DNA from: Rathayibacter sp. Leaf185
GTDB taxonomy: Bacteria > Actinomycetota > Actinomycetes > Actinomycetales > Microbacteriaceae
Assembly: GCF_001423885.1 (NCBI RefSeq)
Contig: NZ_LMPP01000003.1
Span: 124,001 to 188,000, forward strand
Reading direction: 5' to 3'
Length of the DNA stretch: 64,000 nt
The notes under the pieces were generated by a model that had not been told where the DNA came from, made no database searches, and was given only the letters and a program-made list of their open reading frames with translations. A program made the position numbers and the translations under genes. Position 1 is the stretch's first letter. Every line of letters begins with the position of its first letter. Positions 1 to 14,429 of this stretch are shown here, one piece after another.

Positions 1-1392
1 GACCTCCTCGGCGTGGTTCAGCAGCTCGCGCAGCCGATCGAGGCCGGGGTGCGCGAGCGAGAGGTAGGAGTGGTCGACGAGCCGGATGCGGGTGCCGCCC
101 GTCGCCAGGGCGCGGAACAGCGGGCCGAAGGGGACCTCGGCGTCTCCGATCCTGACCACGACGCCGAGATCGAACCAGTCGGCGTTCTCGGTGTCGACCG
201 CGGTGAGGGTGAGGGTGAGCGCTCCGGTCAGCAGCCGGTAGTCGGGCGGCACGCCCTCGCGCTCGATCCTGACACCACCGACGGCCTCGAGCAGGGGCAG
301 CTGCTCGACCACGAACACGGCGGCGTCCGCTCCCCGCAGCACGGTGGGCCGCCCGATGTCGGGCACGACCGACGAGCCCGCCTCGGCGAGCACGGCGCTC
401 GCGCGGCGGAGGATCGCGGTCTCGAGATCGACCGGGCCGCCTCCGTCGAGCTCGGTCGCCCGATCGGGGGTGCGCCGCCAGTGCCAGCTCACCCGCGCGA
501 CGCGACGCGGCTCGAACGAGACGGTGCAGACCAGGCGCGGCGGCTCCGGTTCGTCGAGGTCGGGCCCGGAGGCGCCCCCGCGCACCGCGACGCGCCCGCG
601 CAGCGAGGGAAGGTGCTCGCGGAGGAACTCATCGACGTCGTCCCGCGGCACCACGGTGGTCTCGGGGTGGCGGAGGAGCCGCAGCTCCTCGTCGTCGAGC
701 GGACGCGGAGCCGGTGCGAGCAGCAGCCGAGAAGGATCGCCGGACACGACCGCGTAGACACCGTGCCGGGCGATCGGGCGCACCGACTCCGCCGGCCGCT
801 CCTCGCCGTCGATCTGCAGGACCGGCCGCAGCGCGAGCGCTCCCTCCTCCGTCTCGGCTCGGAGCGAGATCCGGGCCGACGCACCGAGCGCGACGCTGCC
901 CTTCTCGGGTGCGAGCAACGGGATCCTCAGGCCCTCGGCCTGCGCGAGCAGCTGCCAGAGCAGGGGGCTCTCGTAGTCGTCGAGGTGGATCCAGTCGGGG
1001 TCCTGACCGAGGTGGACGGTCCGCGTCGCCCGGTGCAGCGCGGCGAACTCGGCGAACCAGCGCTGGTGCGCGGGATCGAGCGAGAGCCGGTGGGTCTGGT
1101 GGTTGAGCGACTTCCAGGTGAGGGTCGTGCGGTTCCACGCTCCCCCTCGACCGGCGACGACCGGCCGGGTGGCGAGGCGGTGGTCGTCGCGATCGTCGGA
1201 GTCGTACCCCTTAGCGGTCACGCGCTCGCTCGCGGGGGCGCGCCACGGATCGTCGACCCGGCGCACGAGACGGCGCAGCTCGAACTGCAGCCCGATGGGG
1301 GTGAGCGGACCCGTGCTCTCGGCCTCCGCTCCCCCGCTCAGCTCGCCGACGCGGGCGCGCCACGCGGCGGAGGGGGACGGGTCGGGAGGCAC
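1..1392 (-). CDS. Probable SNF2-family DEAD/DEAH-box helicase, N-terminal part (runs off left edge)
   Basis: A minus-strand frame starts at GTG 1392 and stays open to base 1, giving 464 residues with no stop. An in-frame TGA lies 12 bases upstream of the GTG, so this start is well fixed. The visible part has no P-loop or helicase motifs. It resembles the long N-terminal region that precedes the SNF2 ATPase core in actinobacterial SNF2 proteins, with segments such as WFAEFAALHRA, LDDYESPLLWQLLAQA and ARHGVYAVVSGDPSRLLLAP. The SNF2 core and any SWIM zinc finger would lie left of the window. The family call rests on resemblance recalled from relatives, so it is moderate. It is divergent from the aldose-epimerase-like gene, with 65 bases between the two starts. 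Confidence 0.55.
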   Translation of the reverse strand, partial: MPPDPSPSAAWRARVGELSGGAEAESTGPLTPIGLQFELRRLVRRVDDPWRAPASERVTAKGYDSDDRDDHRLATRPVVAGRGGAWNRTTLTWKSLNHQTHRLSLDPAHQRWFAEFAALHRATRTVHLGQDPDWIHLDDYESPLLWQLLAQAEGLRIPLLAPEKGSVALGASARISLRAETEEGALALRPVLQIDGEERPAESVRPIARHGVYAVVSGDPSRLLLAPAPRPLDDEELRLLRHPETTVVPRDDVDEFLREHLPSLRGRVAVRGGASGPDLDEPEPPRLVCTVSFEPRRVARVSWHWRRTPDRATELDGGGPVDLETAILRRASAVLAEAGSSVVPDIGRPTVLRGADAAVFVVEQLPLLEAVGGVRIEREGVPPDYRLLTGALTLTLTAVDTENADWFDLGVVVRIGDAEVPFGPLFRALATGGTRIRLVDHSYLSLAHPGLDRLRELLNHAEEV

Positions 1393-1457
1393 CGGACCAT
1401 GCTGTCACGTGCCTCCGACACGGGCGCTGCGCGGGCGAGGAGGGGCAGAATCGGAGC

Positions 1458-2339
1458 ATGACGAGCAGCGACTCCCCCGACCCCACTGTCCTCGCGATCG
1501 GCGGAGGCGGACTCCGCATCGCGCTGACGACCGCAGGCGCCGAGATGACCTCGCTCCGCGACGACGAGGGCCGCGAATACCTCTGGCAGGCGGGTCCCGA
1601 GTGGCGCAGGCATGCTCCGGTGCTCTTCCCGATCATCGGACGACTGCCGGGCGACACCCTGCACCACGACGGCGTCGACTACCGGATGGGTCAGCACGGT
1701 GTCGCCCGCGACCGCGTCTTCGAGCTGGCCGGCGTCTCGGGCGACGAGGCGGTGTTCCGGCTGCGCAGCGACGACGCCACCCGCGCGGTGTTCCCCTTCG
1801 ACTGGACGCTGCTGATCGCCTACGCCGTCACCGGATCGACCCTGCGGATCACGCAGACCGTCGAGAACCGCGGGACGACGCCCCTCGGCGCCTCGGTCGG
1901 CAACCACCCGGCGTTCGCCCTGCCGATCCCCGGTGCGACCGGCGAGCACCGCATCCGCTTCGCGCAGCCCGAGCCCGAGGGCTTCCGCCGCGCACCCGAG
2001 AACCTCCTCGTCGAGAAGCGCTACCCCGCCCCGCTCGAGGACGGCGTGCTCACGGTCGACGACGCCCACTTCGAGGACGGCGTGATGATCTTCGACGAAC
2101 CGCGCCGCAGGACCCTGCGTCTCGAGGCCGACGGCGCGCGCACGATCGAGGTCGACTCGGGCGACTTCGACGTCGTCGGAGTGTGGAAGCCCGTCGGGGC
2201 GCCGTTCGTCTGCATCGAGCCGTGGCGAAGCATCCCCACCCCCGAGGGCTGGGACGGCGACATCGTCGACAAGCCGGGGCAGTTCGTCCTCGAACCCGGC
2301 GAGCAGCGCGCCTTCTCCTACAGCATCACGCTGGCCTGA
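1458..2339 (+). CDS. Aldose 1-epimerase (mutarotase) family protein, LacX-like
   Basis: A 293-residue cytoplasmic protein of the galactose-mutarotase beta-sandwich superfamily, which interconverts alpha and beta anomers of sugars or hexose-6-phosphates. The N-terminus has the LacX-type pattern: a GGGLRIALTTAGAEMTSL strand pair, then WRRHAPVLFPIIGRLPG, then QHGVARDR carrying the conserved HG. The core repeats SVGNHPAFALP, which supplies the substrate-contacting His, and the C-terminal CIEPW. No signal peptide or membrane segment is seen. Its stop overlaps the end of the convergent Ppx/GppA gene by 22 bp, so there is no room for a separate terminator. The sugar substrate cannot be told from sequence. 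Confidence 0.85.
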   Translation: MTSSDSPDPTVLAIGGGGLRIALTTAGAEMTSLRDDEGREYLWQAGPEWRRHAPVLFPIIGRLPGDTLHHDGVDYRMGQHGVARDRVFELAGVSGDEAVFRLRSDDATRAVFPFDWTLLIAYAVTGSTLRITQTVENRGTTPLGASVGNHPAFALPIPGATGEHRIRFAQPEPEGFRRAPENLLVEKRYPAPLEDGVLTVDDAHFEDGVMIFDEPRRRTLRLEADGARTIEVDSGDFDVVGVWKPVGAPFVCIEPWRSIPTPEGWDGDIVDKPGQFVLEPGEQRAFSYSITLA

Positions 2340-3286
2340 AGGTCCTCGCGCTGCAGCCGGGCGTCGAGGAGCTCGAAGCGCCGGATGATCAGCCCCTCGC
2401 GGGTCGCCCAGGGGCAGATGACGAGCCTCTCGACGCCGAGCGCGTCCATCGCCGCCTCGGCGACCAGGGCGCCCGCCAGGAGCTGCGGCGCGCGGAGCGT
2501 CGAGACGCCCGGCAGCGCCGATCGATCGGCGGCGCTGATCGCGGCCAGACGCGAGGACCACAGCCGCAGGTCGACCAGGTGCAGCTCGCGGCGGGCCAGC
2601 GGGCCCGCGGCACTCGGAGCGGCGCCCGCGATGCGCGCCAGCGAGCGGAACGTCTTGGAGGTGCCGGCGACGAGGTCGGGGCGGCCGAGGGCGAGGAACG
2701 CGCGGACCGGCTCGGCGAGCACGTCGCGGGCATGGCGGCGCGCGGCCTTGACGCTGGTCGCCGACGCGGGATCGCCGATCAGCAGATCGCGGGTCACGCG
2801 ACCCGCGCCGAGCGGGACGGAGACGGCGAGCTCGGGGACCTCGTCGACGCCCTGCGACAGCTCGAAGGAGCCGCCGCCGATGTCGAGGTCGAGGATCGAT
2901 CCGGCCCCCCAGCCGAACCAGCGGCGCACCGCGAGGAAGGTCGCGGACGCCTCGGCCTCGCCGCCGAGCTCCTGCAGGTGCACGCCGGTCTCGGCGCGCA
3001 CGCGGTCGAGGACCGCCGCGCCGTTGCCCGCCTCGCGGATCGCCGACGTCGCGAAGGCGAGCAGATCCTCCGCCCGGTGCGCCCGGGCGACCTCGTGCGC
3101 CTCCGCGACGAACGAGATCAGCTCGCGCTGCCCCTCCTCGGTGATGTCGCCGGCGGAGTCGAGGTACGCGACCAGCGCGAGGCTGCGCTTGTGCGAGCGG
3201 TAGGGCACGGGCCGCGCGCCGGGATGAGCGTCGACCAGCAGCAGGTGGACCGTGTTGGAGCCGATGTCGAGCACGCCGAGTCGCAT
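2318..3286 (-). CDS. Ppx/GppA phosphatase family protein (exopolyphosphatase)
   Basis: A 322-residue member of the ASKHA-fold Ppx/GppA family, which hydrolyses inorganic polyphosphate or the pppGpp gamma-phosphate. Residues 1-20 carry the first phosphate-binding loop (GVLDIGSNTVHLLLVD). Near residue 140 the second loop reads LDLDIGGGSFEL, with the conserved DIGGGS. The length matches the short actinobacterial Ppx type, which lacks the extra C-terminal HD-like domain of E. coli Ppx. Polyphosphate and pppGpp activity cannot be separated here. It is convergent with the epimerase-like gene, with a 22-bp overlap. The TetR gene lies upstream on the same strand after a 45-bp gap. Confidence 0.88.
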   Translation of the reverse strand: MRLGVLDIGSNTVHLLLVDAHPGARPVPYRSHKRSLALVAYLDSAGDITEEGQRELISFVAEAHEVARAHRAEDLLAFATSAIREAGNGAAVLDRVRAETGVHLQELGGEAEASATFLAVRRWFGWGAGSILDLDIGGGSFELSQGVDEVPELAVSVPLGAGRVTRDLLIGDPASATSVKAARRHARDVLAEPVRAFLALGRPDLVAGTSKTFRSLARIAGAAPSAAGPLARRELHLVDLRLWSSRLAAISAADRSALPGVSTLRAPQLLAGALVAEAAMDALGVERLVICPWATREGLIIRRFELLDARLQREDLQASVML

Positions 3287-3331
3287 GCGCCCACGCTAGC
3301 GCGGGCGCGGACACGCGCCTGACGCCGCGAC

Positions 3332-3898
3332 TCAGGGGGCCGCGACGGCCGCGCGGAGCTCGTCGTACGTCGCGCGGACGACTGCGCGCAGGTCGTCCGG
3401 GTCCGTCGCACCCGCCCAGCGGCTCCAGCCGGTGCTGAAGGCCAGCACCGCGAGGTCTGCAGCGAGCCGAGCGCCGGCATCGGAGGCGCCCCTGGCGTGC
3501 AGCGCGCCGGCGACGGCCTCGGCGATGCGCGCCATCTTCAGCAGCTCCCGCTCCTCGAGGCCGCTGTGGGCGGCGATCACTGCAGCGCGACGCCGACCGT
3601 GCTCGTGGCTCTCGCCGACCATCGCCGCGGCCTCGTCCATCCCCGCCATCGCCGTCTCGAGCGGGGAGAGCGCGGGATCCGCAGCCGCTATCGCCTCGAC
3701 CACGGCGGACTGCAGCAGGGCCGAGGTCCCGAACAGGACCTCGCGCTTGTCGGCGAAGTAGCGGAAGAACGTGCGCTCGGTGACTCCGGCCCGCTCGGCG
3801 ATGTCGCCGACCGTCGTCTCGTCGAAGCCGCGTTCGCTGTAGAGCTCGAGAGCCGCCGCGCTCAGCCGGCCCTGCGCTCCGGGTTGCCATCGTCCCAT
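3332..3898 (-). CDS. TetR/AcrR family transcriptional regulator
   Basis: A 188-residue one-component repressor. Residues 10-55 form the TetR helix-turn-helix: [34 protein letters not shown], shown here as a motif of helix, turn and the F-F-R-Y-F recognition end followed by DKREVLF. The rest is the variable helical ligand-binding and dimer domain, so the ligand cannot be predicted. It is divergent from an NAD-dependent epimerase gene with 93 bp between starts. That gap holds one perfect and one imperfect copy of the same dyad, a typical autoregulated TetR arrangement. The likely target is therefore the neighbouring epimerase gene; this is inference. Confidence 0.88.
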   Translation of the reverse strand: MGRWQPGAQGRLSAAALELYSERGFDETTVGDIAERAGVTERTFFRYFADKREVLFGTSALLQSAVVEAIAAADPALSPLETAMAGMDEAAAMVGESHEHGRRRAAVIAAHSGLEERELLKMARIAEAVAGALHARGASDAGARLAADLAVLAFSTGWSRWAGATDPDDLRAVVRATYDELRAAVAAP

Positions 3899-3913
3899 GA
3901 TCCGATCCTAGTG

Positions 3914-3930
3914 ATGTCAGAGGCCGTCAT
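3914..3930. promoter_or_regulatory. Candidate second TetR operator (imperfect dyad)
   Basis: The sequence reads ATGTCA-N5-CGTCAT. The left half is identical to that of the perfect dyad at 3945, and the right half matches in 4 of 6 positions, with the same 5-bp spacer. Its centre is 31 bp from the centre of the other site, about three helical turns, so two dimers could sit on the same DNA face. It lies close to the TetR start codon, so binding could block the regulator's own transcription. Confidence 0.4.
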
Positions 3931-3944
3931 CAGGGTGTACGGTC

Positions 3945-3961
3945 ATGTCACTCACTGACAT
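3945..3961. promoter_or_regulatory. Candidate TetR operator (perfect dyad)
   Basis: A perfect inverted repeat ATGTCA-CTCAC-TGACAT lies between the divergent TetR and epimerase genes, 30 bases upstream of the epimerase ATG. Size and symmetry fit a TetR-dimer operator. Location, symmetry and the related second copy at 3914 support the call. No binding data exist here. Confidence 0.6.
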
Positions 3962-3991
3962 AGTCCGGTCTCCGGACGGAAGGAAGTCCTC

Positions 3992-4888
3992 ATGCGCATC
4001 TTCGTCACCGGTGCCTCCGGATGGATCGGCTCCGCCGTCGTCCCCGAACTGCTCAGCGCGGGCCATCAGGTCATCGGCCTCGCCCGATCCCAGGCGTCGG
4101 CCGACGCTCTCAGCGCGGCCGGGGTCACCCCCCACCCGGGTGGCCTCGACGACCTCGAGAGCCTGCGCTCCGGAGCGCAGGACGCCGATGGCGTGATCCA
4201 CCTGGCCTTCAAGCATGACTTCTCGGACTACGCCGGTGCCGGCCGCACCGAGCGTGCCGCGATGACGACCCTCGCGGAGGCTCTCGTCGGCTCCGATCGT
4301 CCGCTCCTCTTCGCCTCCGGCCTGGCCGGGATCTCGAGCGGGCGGCCGGCGACCGAGCACGATCTCTCGCCGTTCAGCGGCCCCGATGCGCCGCGCGGCG
4401 GAGCAGAGGGCCTCGCGGCCGAGTACGCGGAGCGCGGGGTCCGCACCGTCCGCCTGCGCTTCGCGCCGACCGTGCACGGGGAGGGCGACCACGGGTTCAC
4501 CGCGACGCTCGCCGCCGTGGCCCGGGCGACGGGGGTGGCCGGGTACGTCGGAGACGGCGTCAACCGATGGGCCGCCGTGCATCGCGGCGACGCGGCCCGC
4601 CTCGTGGCGCTCGCTCTGGAGTCGTCGCCGGCGGGGTCCGCCGTGCATGCGGCGGGCGAGGAAGGGGTCGAGACGCGCAGCATCGCCGAGGCGCTCGGCG
4701 CGGCACTCGACGTTCCCGTGCGATCGATCGACCCCGCGGAGGCGACCGGGCACTTCGGCTGGATCGGCACGTTCTTCGGGATGGACGCCGCCGCCTCGAG
4801 CACCCTCACCCGTCAGGCGCTCGGCTGGACCCCGACCGGACCGACCCTGCTCGAGGACATCGCCGCGGGCTTCTACCCGGGACGCTGA
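3992..4888 (+). CDS. NAD(P)-dependent epimerase/dehydratase family (extended-type SDR)
   Basis: A 298-residue cytoplasmic Rossmann-fold oxidoreductase. The N-terminus carries the nucleotide-binding glycine motif VTGASGWIGSAV. The acidic/basic region after beta-2 reads GLARSQ, which suggests NADP(H) preference. The canonical YxxxK is not obvious; the SDR is of the atypical NAD-binding (NmrA/epimerase-like) group that includes YwnB- and SDR-a relatives. The start ATG has a strong GGAAGGA ribosome site 8 bases upstream. It is divergent from a TetR gene with a dyad operator between them, so it is probably repressed by that regulator and induced by an unknown compound. The substrate is unknown. 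Confidence 0.85.
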   Translation: MRIFVTGASGWIGSAVVPELLSAGHQVIGLARSQASADALSAAGVTPHPGGLDDLESLRSGAQDADGVIHLAFKHDFSDYAGAGRTERAAMTTLAEALVGSDRPLLFASGLAGISSGRPATEHDLSPFSGPDAPRGGAEGLAAEYAERGVRTVRLRFAPTVHGEGDHGFTATLAAVARATGVAGYVGDGVNRWAAVHRGDAARLVALALESSPAGSAVHAAGEEGVETRSIAEALGAALDVPVRSIDPAEATGHFGWIGTFFGMDAAASSTLTRQALGWTPTGPTLLEDIAAGFYPGR

Positions 4889-4963
4889 CACCGCGCTCCC
4901 GGCTGAGCGGTCAGCTTGCTCGAGGTCGCCCAGCGTCAGCACACGGCGCCCGCAGACCCCGAC

Positions 4964-5025
4964 TGCTGACGGACAGGGGTCTCGAAACGCCGTCTGCGGC
5001 GGCCACTCGACCAGCAGGCAGGCGA
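4964..5025. repeat. Dispersed palindromic (REP-like) intergenic element
   Basis: The stretch from GACTGCTGACGG through GGTCTCGAAACGCCG, a TCTG loop and CGGCGGCCACTCGACCAGCAGG has the form of intergenic elements I recall as common in Microbacteriaceae: a reverse of 'CTGCTGGTCGAGT', a GC-rich hairpin, then 'CGAGACCC'. A 5-bp CGCCG/CGGCG stem encloses the loop, and CTGCTG/CAGCAG flank it. No coding potential is seen. Whether other copies exist in this genome cannot be checked within the window. Confidence 0.5.
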
Positions 5026-5096
5026 GCCGCCGATGGCCTCACAGGACAGCCGCACTGTCGAGGGAAAGCCTGCAGACCAGCCGGCCGTTCCGCAGG

Positions 5097-5500
5097 GTCA
5101 CCGTCGATCCGCGTGACAGCGAATCGACGTACCCGGAACGGGACACGCTCCTCCCAGCGCAACCACGCACGGTAGCCGACCGCGCGACGGTCGACGAGCG
5201 AAGCGAGGAGACCGTCGGCAAAGGGCCAGGGTCACCGGCGATCCGCGTTCGAGCGGATCGTCGTACCCGGAACGGGACACGCTTCTCCCAGCGCAACCAC
5301 GCACGGTAGCCGACCGCGCGACGGTCGACGAGCGAAGCGAGGAGACCGTCGACAGAGGGCCAGGGTCACCGGCGATCCGCGTTCGAGCGGATCGTCGTAC
5401 CCGGAACGCACCACGCTCCTCCCAGCGCGACCACCCCGGAAAGCCGACCGCGCGACGGTCGACGAGCGAAGCGAGGAGACCGTCGACAGAGGGCCCGGCC
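5097..5500. repeat. Three tandem copies of a ~134-bp intergenic repeat
   Basis: Units begin at GTCACC near 5097, 5232 and 5365, each about 133-135 bp. They share the blocks GATCCGCG, ACCCGGAACG, CCGACCGCGCGACGGTC, GAGCGAAGCGAGGA and GACCGTCG. Copies 2 and 3 are closest at the start of the unit; copies 1 and 2 are closest in the middle. Each unit contains an 8-bp inverted repeat (CGACGGTC/GACCGTCG) around the GAGCGAAGCGAGGA core. Copies 2 and 3 also carry a 7-bp stem GATCCGC/GCGGATC. The array lies between two convergent genes and has no credible reading frame. The last copy runs into the pyk terminator. Confidence 0.85.
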
Positions 5501-5520
5501 GCACTGCGGCCGGGCCCTCT
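5488..5520 (-). terminator. Strong hairpin terminator after pyk
   Basis: A perfect 15-bp stem (AGAGGGCCCGGCCGC and its complement) closes on a 3-base loop, ACT, starting 8 bases past the pyk stop. There is no long T-run, as is usual in high-GC actinobacteria. Being symmetric, it could also stop transcripts of the convergent epimerase gene. Confidence 0.85.
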
Positions 5521-5528
5521 GCAGGGAC

Positions 5529-6974
5529 TCAGTGGTCCCAGTTCTCCACGGGCTTGTCCGAAGTGGACGAGCCGACGACGTGCACGCGCATGTCGTTCGT
5601 GGTGCCGGCGCGGCCGGGAGGGGATCCGGAGACGACGACGACGGTCTCGCCGGGCTCGGCGAGGCCCTCGCGGAGGAGCACCTCGTCGACCTGCGCGAAC
5701 ATCGCGTCCGTGTGGTTCACGCGGGGCGTCACGAAGGACTGCACGCCCCAGTTGAGCGCCATGCGGCGGCGGACCGCAGCCTCGGGCGTGAAGCCGATGA
5801 TGGGGATGCCGTGGCGCAGGCGCGTCATCCGGCGGACGGAGTCGCCCGACTCGGTGAACACGCAGAGGAACTTGGCCTCGACGAACTCGGCGACCTCGGC
5901 GGCGGCCAGGGTGACCGAGCCGCCCTGGGTGCGCGGCTTGCTGCCGAGCGGGGGGATCCGCTCGAGGCCGTGCTCCTCGGTCGACTCGACGATGCGCGCC
6001 ATGGTCTGGACGGTGACGACCGGCCAGGCTCCGACGCTGGTCTCGCCCGAGAGCATGACCGCGTCGGCTCCGTCGAGGATCGCGTTCGCGACGTCGGAGG
6101 CCTCGGCGCGGGTGGGGCGCGGGCTCTCGATCATCGACTCGAGCATCTGGGTCGCGACGATGACGGGCTTGGCCCAGCGACGGGCGAGCTCGACGGCGCG
6201 CTTCTGCACGATCGGGACGGCCTCGAGGGGCAGCTCGACGCCGAGGTCGCCGCGGGCGACCATGATGCCGTCGAAGACGTCGATGATCTCCTGCAGGTTG
6301 TCGACCGCCTGCGGCTTCTCGATCTTTGCGATGACGGGAGCCTTGCGGCCCTCCTCCGCCATGATCTCGTGCACGCGGACGATGTCGCTCGCGTTGCGCA
6401 CGAAGGACAGCGCGATGATGTCGGCTCCGAGGCGGATGCCCCAGCGGAGGTCGTCCTCGTCCTTCTGCGAGAGGGCGGGGACGTTGACCGCGACACCGGG
6501 CAGGTTGATGCCCTTGTTGTTCGAGATGTTGCCGGGGACGACGCACTCGGTGATGACGCGCGGGCCGTCGACGGCGGTGACGCGGACAGCGACCTTGCCG
6601 TCGTCGATGAGGAGCATGTCGCCCGGGTTCACGTCGTCGGGGAGGCCCTTGAACGTGGTGCCCGAGAGCTCCTTCGTCCCGAGGACCTCCTCGGTGGTGA
6701 TCGTGAAGACGTCGCCCTCGGCGAGGGGGTACGGTCCGCCCTCGAACTTGCCCAGGCGGATCTTCGGACCCTGGAGGTCGACGAGGATCGCGACGGCCCG
6801 GCCGGCGTCGTCGGCCGCCTGGCGGACGATCCGGTAGATCGCCTCGTGCACGTCGTAGCTGCCGTGGCTGAGGTTCATGCGACACACGTCCACGCCGGCG
6901 TCGATGATCGCACGAATGGTCTCGTACGACGACGTTGCCGGGCCGAGGGTGGCGACGATTTTCGCTCGTCTCAT
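5529..6974 (-). CDS. pyk: Pyruvate kinase
   Basis: A 481-residue glycolytic enzyme converting phosphoenolpyruvate and ADP to pyruvate and ATP. The start at ATG 6974 gives the family N-terminus MRRAKIVATLGPAT; a longer upstream frame exists but is unlike the family. Motifs include RMNLSHGSYDVH, the LVDLQGPKIRLG substrate region, the active-site IAKIEKPQAVDN (catalytic Lys), and the MVARGDLGVE and ATQMLESM signatures. The C-terminal allosteric domain is complete. It is the last gene of the minus-strand block, about 97 bp after gltD, and is followed by a strong terminator. It may have its own promoter in that gap. Confidence 0.97.
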   Translation of the reverse strand: MRRAKIVATLGPATSSYETIRAIIDAGVDVCRMNLSHGSYDVHEAIYRIVRQAADDAGRAVAILVDLQGPKIRLGKFEGGPYPLAEGDVFTITTEEVLGTKELSGTTFKGLPDDVNPGDMLLIDDGKVAVRVTAVDGPRVITECVVPGNISNNKGINLPGVAVNVPALSQKDEDDLRWGIRLGADIIALSFVRNASDIVRVHEIMAEEGRKAPVIAKIEKPQAVDNLQEIIDVFDGIMVARGDLGVELPLEAVPIVQKRAVELARRWAKPVIVATQMLESMIESPRPTRAEASDVANAILDGADAVMLSGETSVGAWPVVTVQTMARIVESTEEHGLERIPPLGSKPRTQGGSVTLAAAEVAEFVEAKFLCVFTESGDSVRRMTRLRHGIPIIGFTPEAAVRRRMALNWGVQSFVTPRVNHTDAMFAQVDEVLLREGLAEPGETVVVVSGSPPGRAGTTNDMRVHVVGSSTSDKPVENWDH

Positions 6975-7071
6975 TGAGGGGGTGCTCCGATGTTCTGCGC
7001 CCGGAGGCGCGTCGTTAGCGGGGAGGGTGAGCTGGGATTGCTGGCGGGCAGAGACTATCGCGTCCCTGCGA

Positions 7072-13117
<6,046 letters not shown>

Positions 13118-13319
13118 GGGAACCGTCTTCACGAGAGTTGTGGCGGATCGGGACGTCGCTGGCCCGCGGTGGTGATGGAGGAGCGGCTCCCCGATCGGGA
13201 GGGCCGTGTCTGCGAGGTGACGGAGGTGGAGGTCACACAGGGGAGGAGCGCCCGATCGAGTCGAGCACGTGATCGATCCGGCCCGGGTCAGCGCTTGTGG
13301 CATCGGCCCCGCGGGATGA

Positions 13320-13345
13320 TCGACCGATCATCGGGCATCGGTCGA
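13320..13345 (-). terminator. Second hairpin downstream of lgt
   Basis: A perfect 9-bp inverted repeat TCGACCGAT/ATCGGTCGA encloses an 8-base loop, just beyond another hairpin at 13348. No T-run follows. It could terminate lgt transcripts or be a binding site upstream of gltB; its role is unproved. Confidence 0.4.
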
Positions 13346-13347
13346 GA

Positions 13348-13368
13348 GGTCACGGGGATCCCGTGGCC
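13348..13368 (-). terminator. Hairpin immediately after lgt stop
   Basis: A 9-bp stem (with one G-T pair) GGTCACGGG/CCCGTGGCC closes on the loop GAT, 4 bases past the lgt stop codon. The position fits a terminator, but no T-run follows. Confidence 0.45.
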
Positions 13369-13372
13369 TCCG

Positions 13373-14344
13373 TCAGGTGCGGGAGACCGTCGTCTTCTCG
13401 GCGTCGTCGCCGGAATCAGCAGTGGAGGGTTGCGTCGAGTCGGAGTCGACGTCCTCGAATTCTACCGCAGCCGGGGCGGGCGTCCACTCGCGGCCGCGAC
13501 GGTAGGCGGAGGGCTCGGCTCCGGTGTGCTCGCGCTGCTGGATGACGATCAGGACGAGGCCGATCACCACGGCGATCAGCGCGGCCCACACATTGGTGCG
13601 GATGCCCCAGAAGACCTCGCTCGGGTCGATGCGGATCGACTCGAACCAGGTGCGGCCGACGCCGTACCAGATCAGGTAGGCCGCGAACACGGTGCCCCAC
13701 TGGAGCTTGAACTTGCGCTCGAGCAGCAGGATCACCGCGATGCCGACGACGTTCCAGAGGATCTCGTAGAGGAAGGTGGGGTGGAACAGAGTGCCGGCGG
13801 GGAGGCCGACGGGGAACGCCGGGTTGCTGGTCGGGATCTCGAGCCCCCACGGCAGGGTCGTCGGGAGCCCGTAGAGCTCGGCGTTGAACCAGTTGCCGAG
13901 ACGGCCGAGCGCCTGCGCGGCGAGCATCCCGGGAGCGAGGGCGTCGGCGAACGTCCAGAAGCGCACGCCGGTCCACCGGCAGCCGATCCAGGCGCCGACG
14001 GCGCCGCCGATCAGCCCGCCGAAGATCGCGTTGCCGCCGTTCCAGATCCGGATGACCTCCCACGGGTCCGCACCCGCGTAGAAGTAGTCGCCGGGGTGCG
14101 TCAGCACGTGGAAGACACGGGCGCCGACGATGCCGAGCGGCACGGCCCAGATGATGATGTCGAGCACGACCCACGGCTCCGCACCGCGCTTCACGAGGCG
14201 GCGGTTGGTCATGATCGTGGCGACCACGATGCCCGCGAGGATGCACAGCGCGTAGGTGTGGATCGAGAACGTGAAGTTCGCGATGGTGAAGTCGTACTGA
14301 CTCCACGCCTCGGGCGGGCTCGGGATGCTCAGCGGCAGGGACAC
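13373..14344 (-). CDS. lgt: Prolipoprotein diacylglyceryl transferase
   Basis: A 323-residue integral membrane enzyme that transfers diacylglycerol from phosphatidylglycerol to the lipobox cysteine of prelipoproteins. The Lgt signature GRLGNWFNAELYG is complete, and HVLTHPGDYFY and the GGNAIFGGLIGG helix are present. There are about seven membrane helices. The last ~45 residues form an acidic, Ser/Thr-rich cytoplasmic tail, common in actinobacteria. It follows trpA by 85 bp on the same strand, as in many actinobacterial trp-lgt-gltBD arrangements. Two hairpins follow its stop. Confidence 0.96.
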   Translation of the reverse strand: MSLPLSIPSPPEAWSQYDFTIANFTFSIHTYALCILAGIVVATIMTNRRLVKRGAEPWVVLDIIIWAVPLGIVGARVFHVLTHPGDYFYAGADPWEVIRIWNGGNAIFGGLIGGAVGAWIGCRWTGVRFWTFADALAPGMLAAQALGRLGNWFNAELYGLPTTLPWGLEIPTSNPAFPVGLPAGTLFHPTFLYEILWNVVGIAVILLLERKFKLQWGTVFAAYLIWYGVGRTWFESIRIDPSEVFWGIRTNVWAALIAVVIGLVLIVIQQREHTGAEPSAYRRGREWTPAPAAVEFEDVDSDSTQPSTADSGDDAEKTTVSRT

Positions 14345-14429
14345 CGTCAGGTCGACCTTTCGAAGGAGGGATTCCCACGGGCACGCCGACAGCGCACCCG
14401 GTGGGCATCCCGAGTGTAGTGGGAGCTCG

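Noticed and set aside
13-1461. A plus-strand open frame of 482 codons at the left edge
   Set aside because: The opposite strand has a continuous, protein-like frame through the whole region and a start fixed by an upstream stop.
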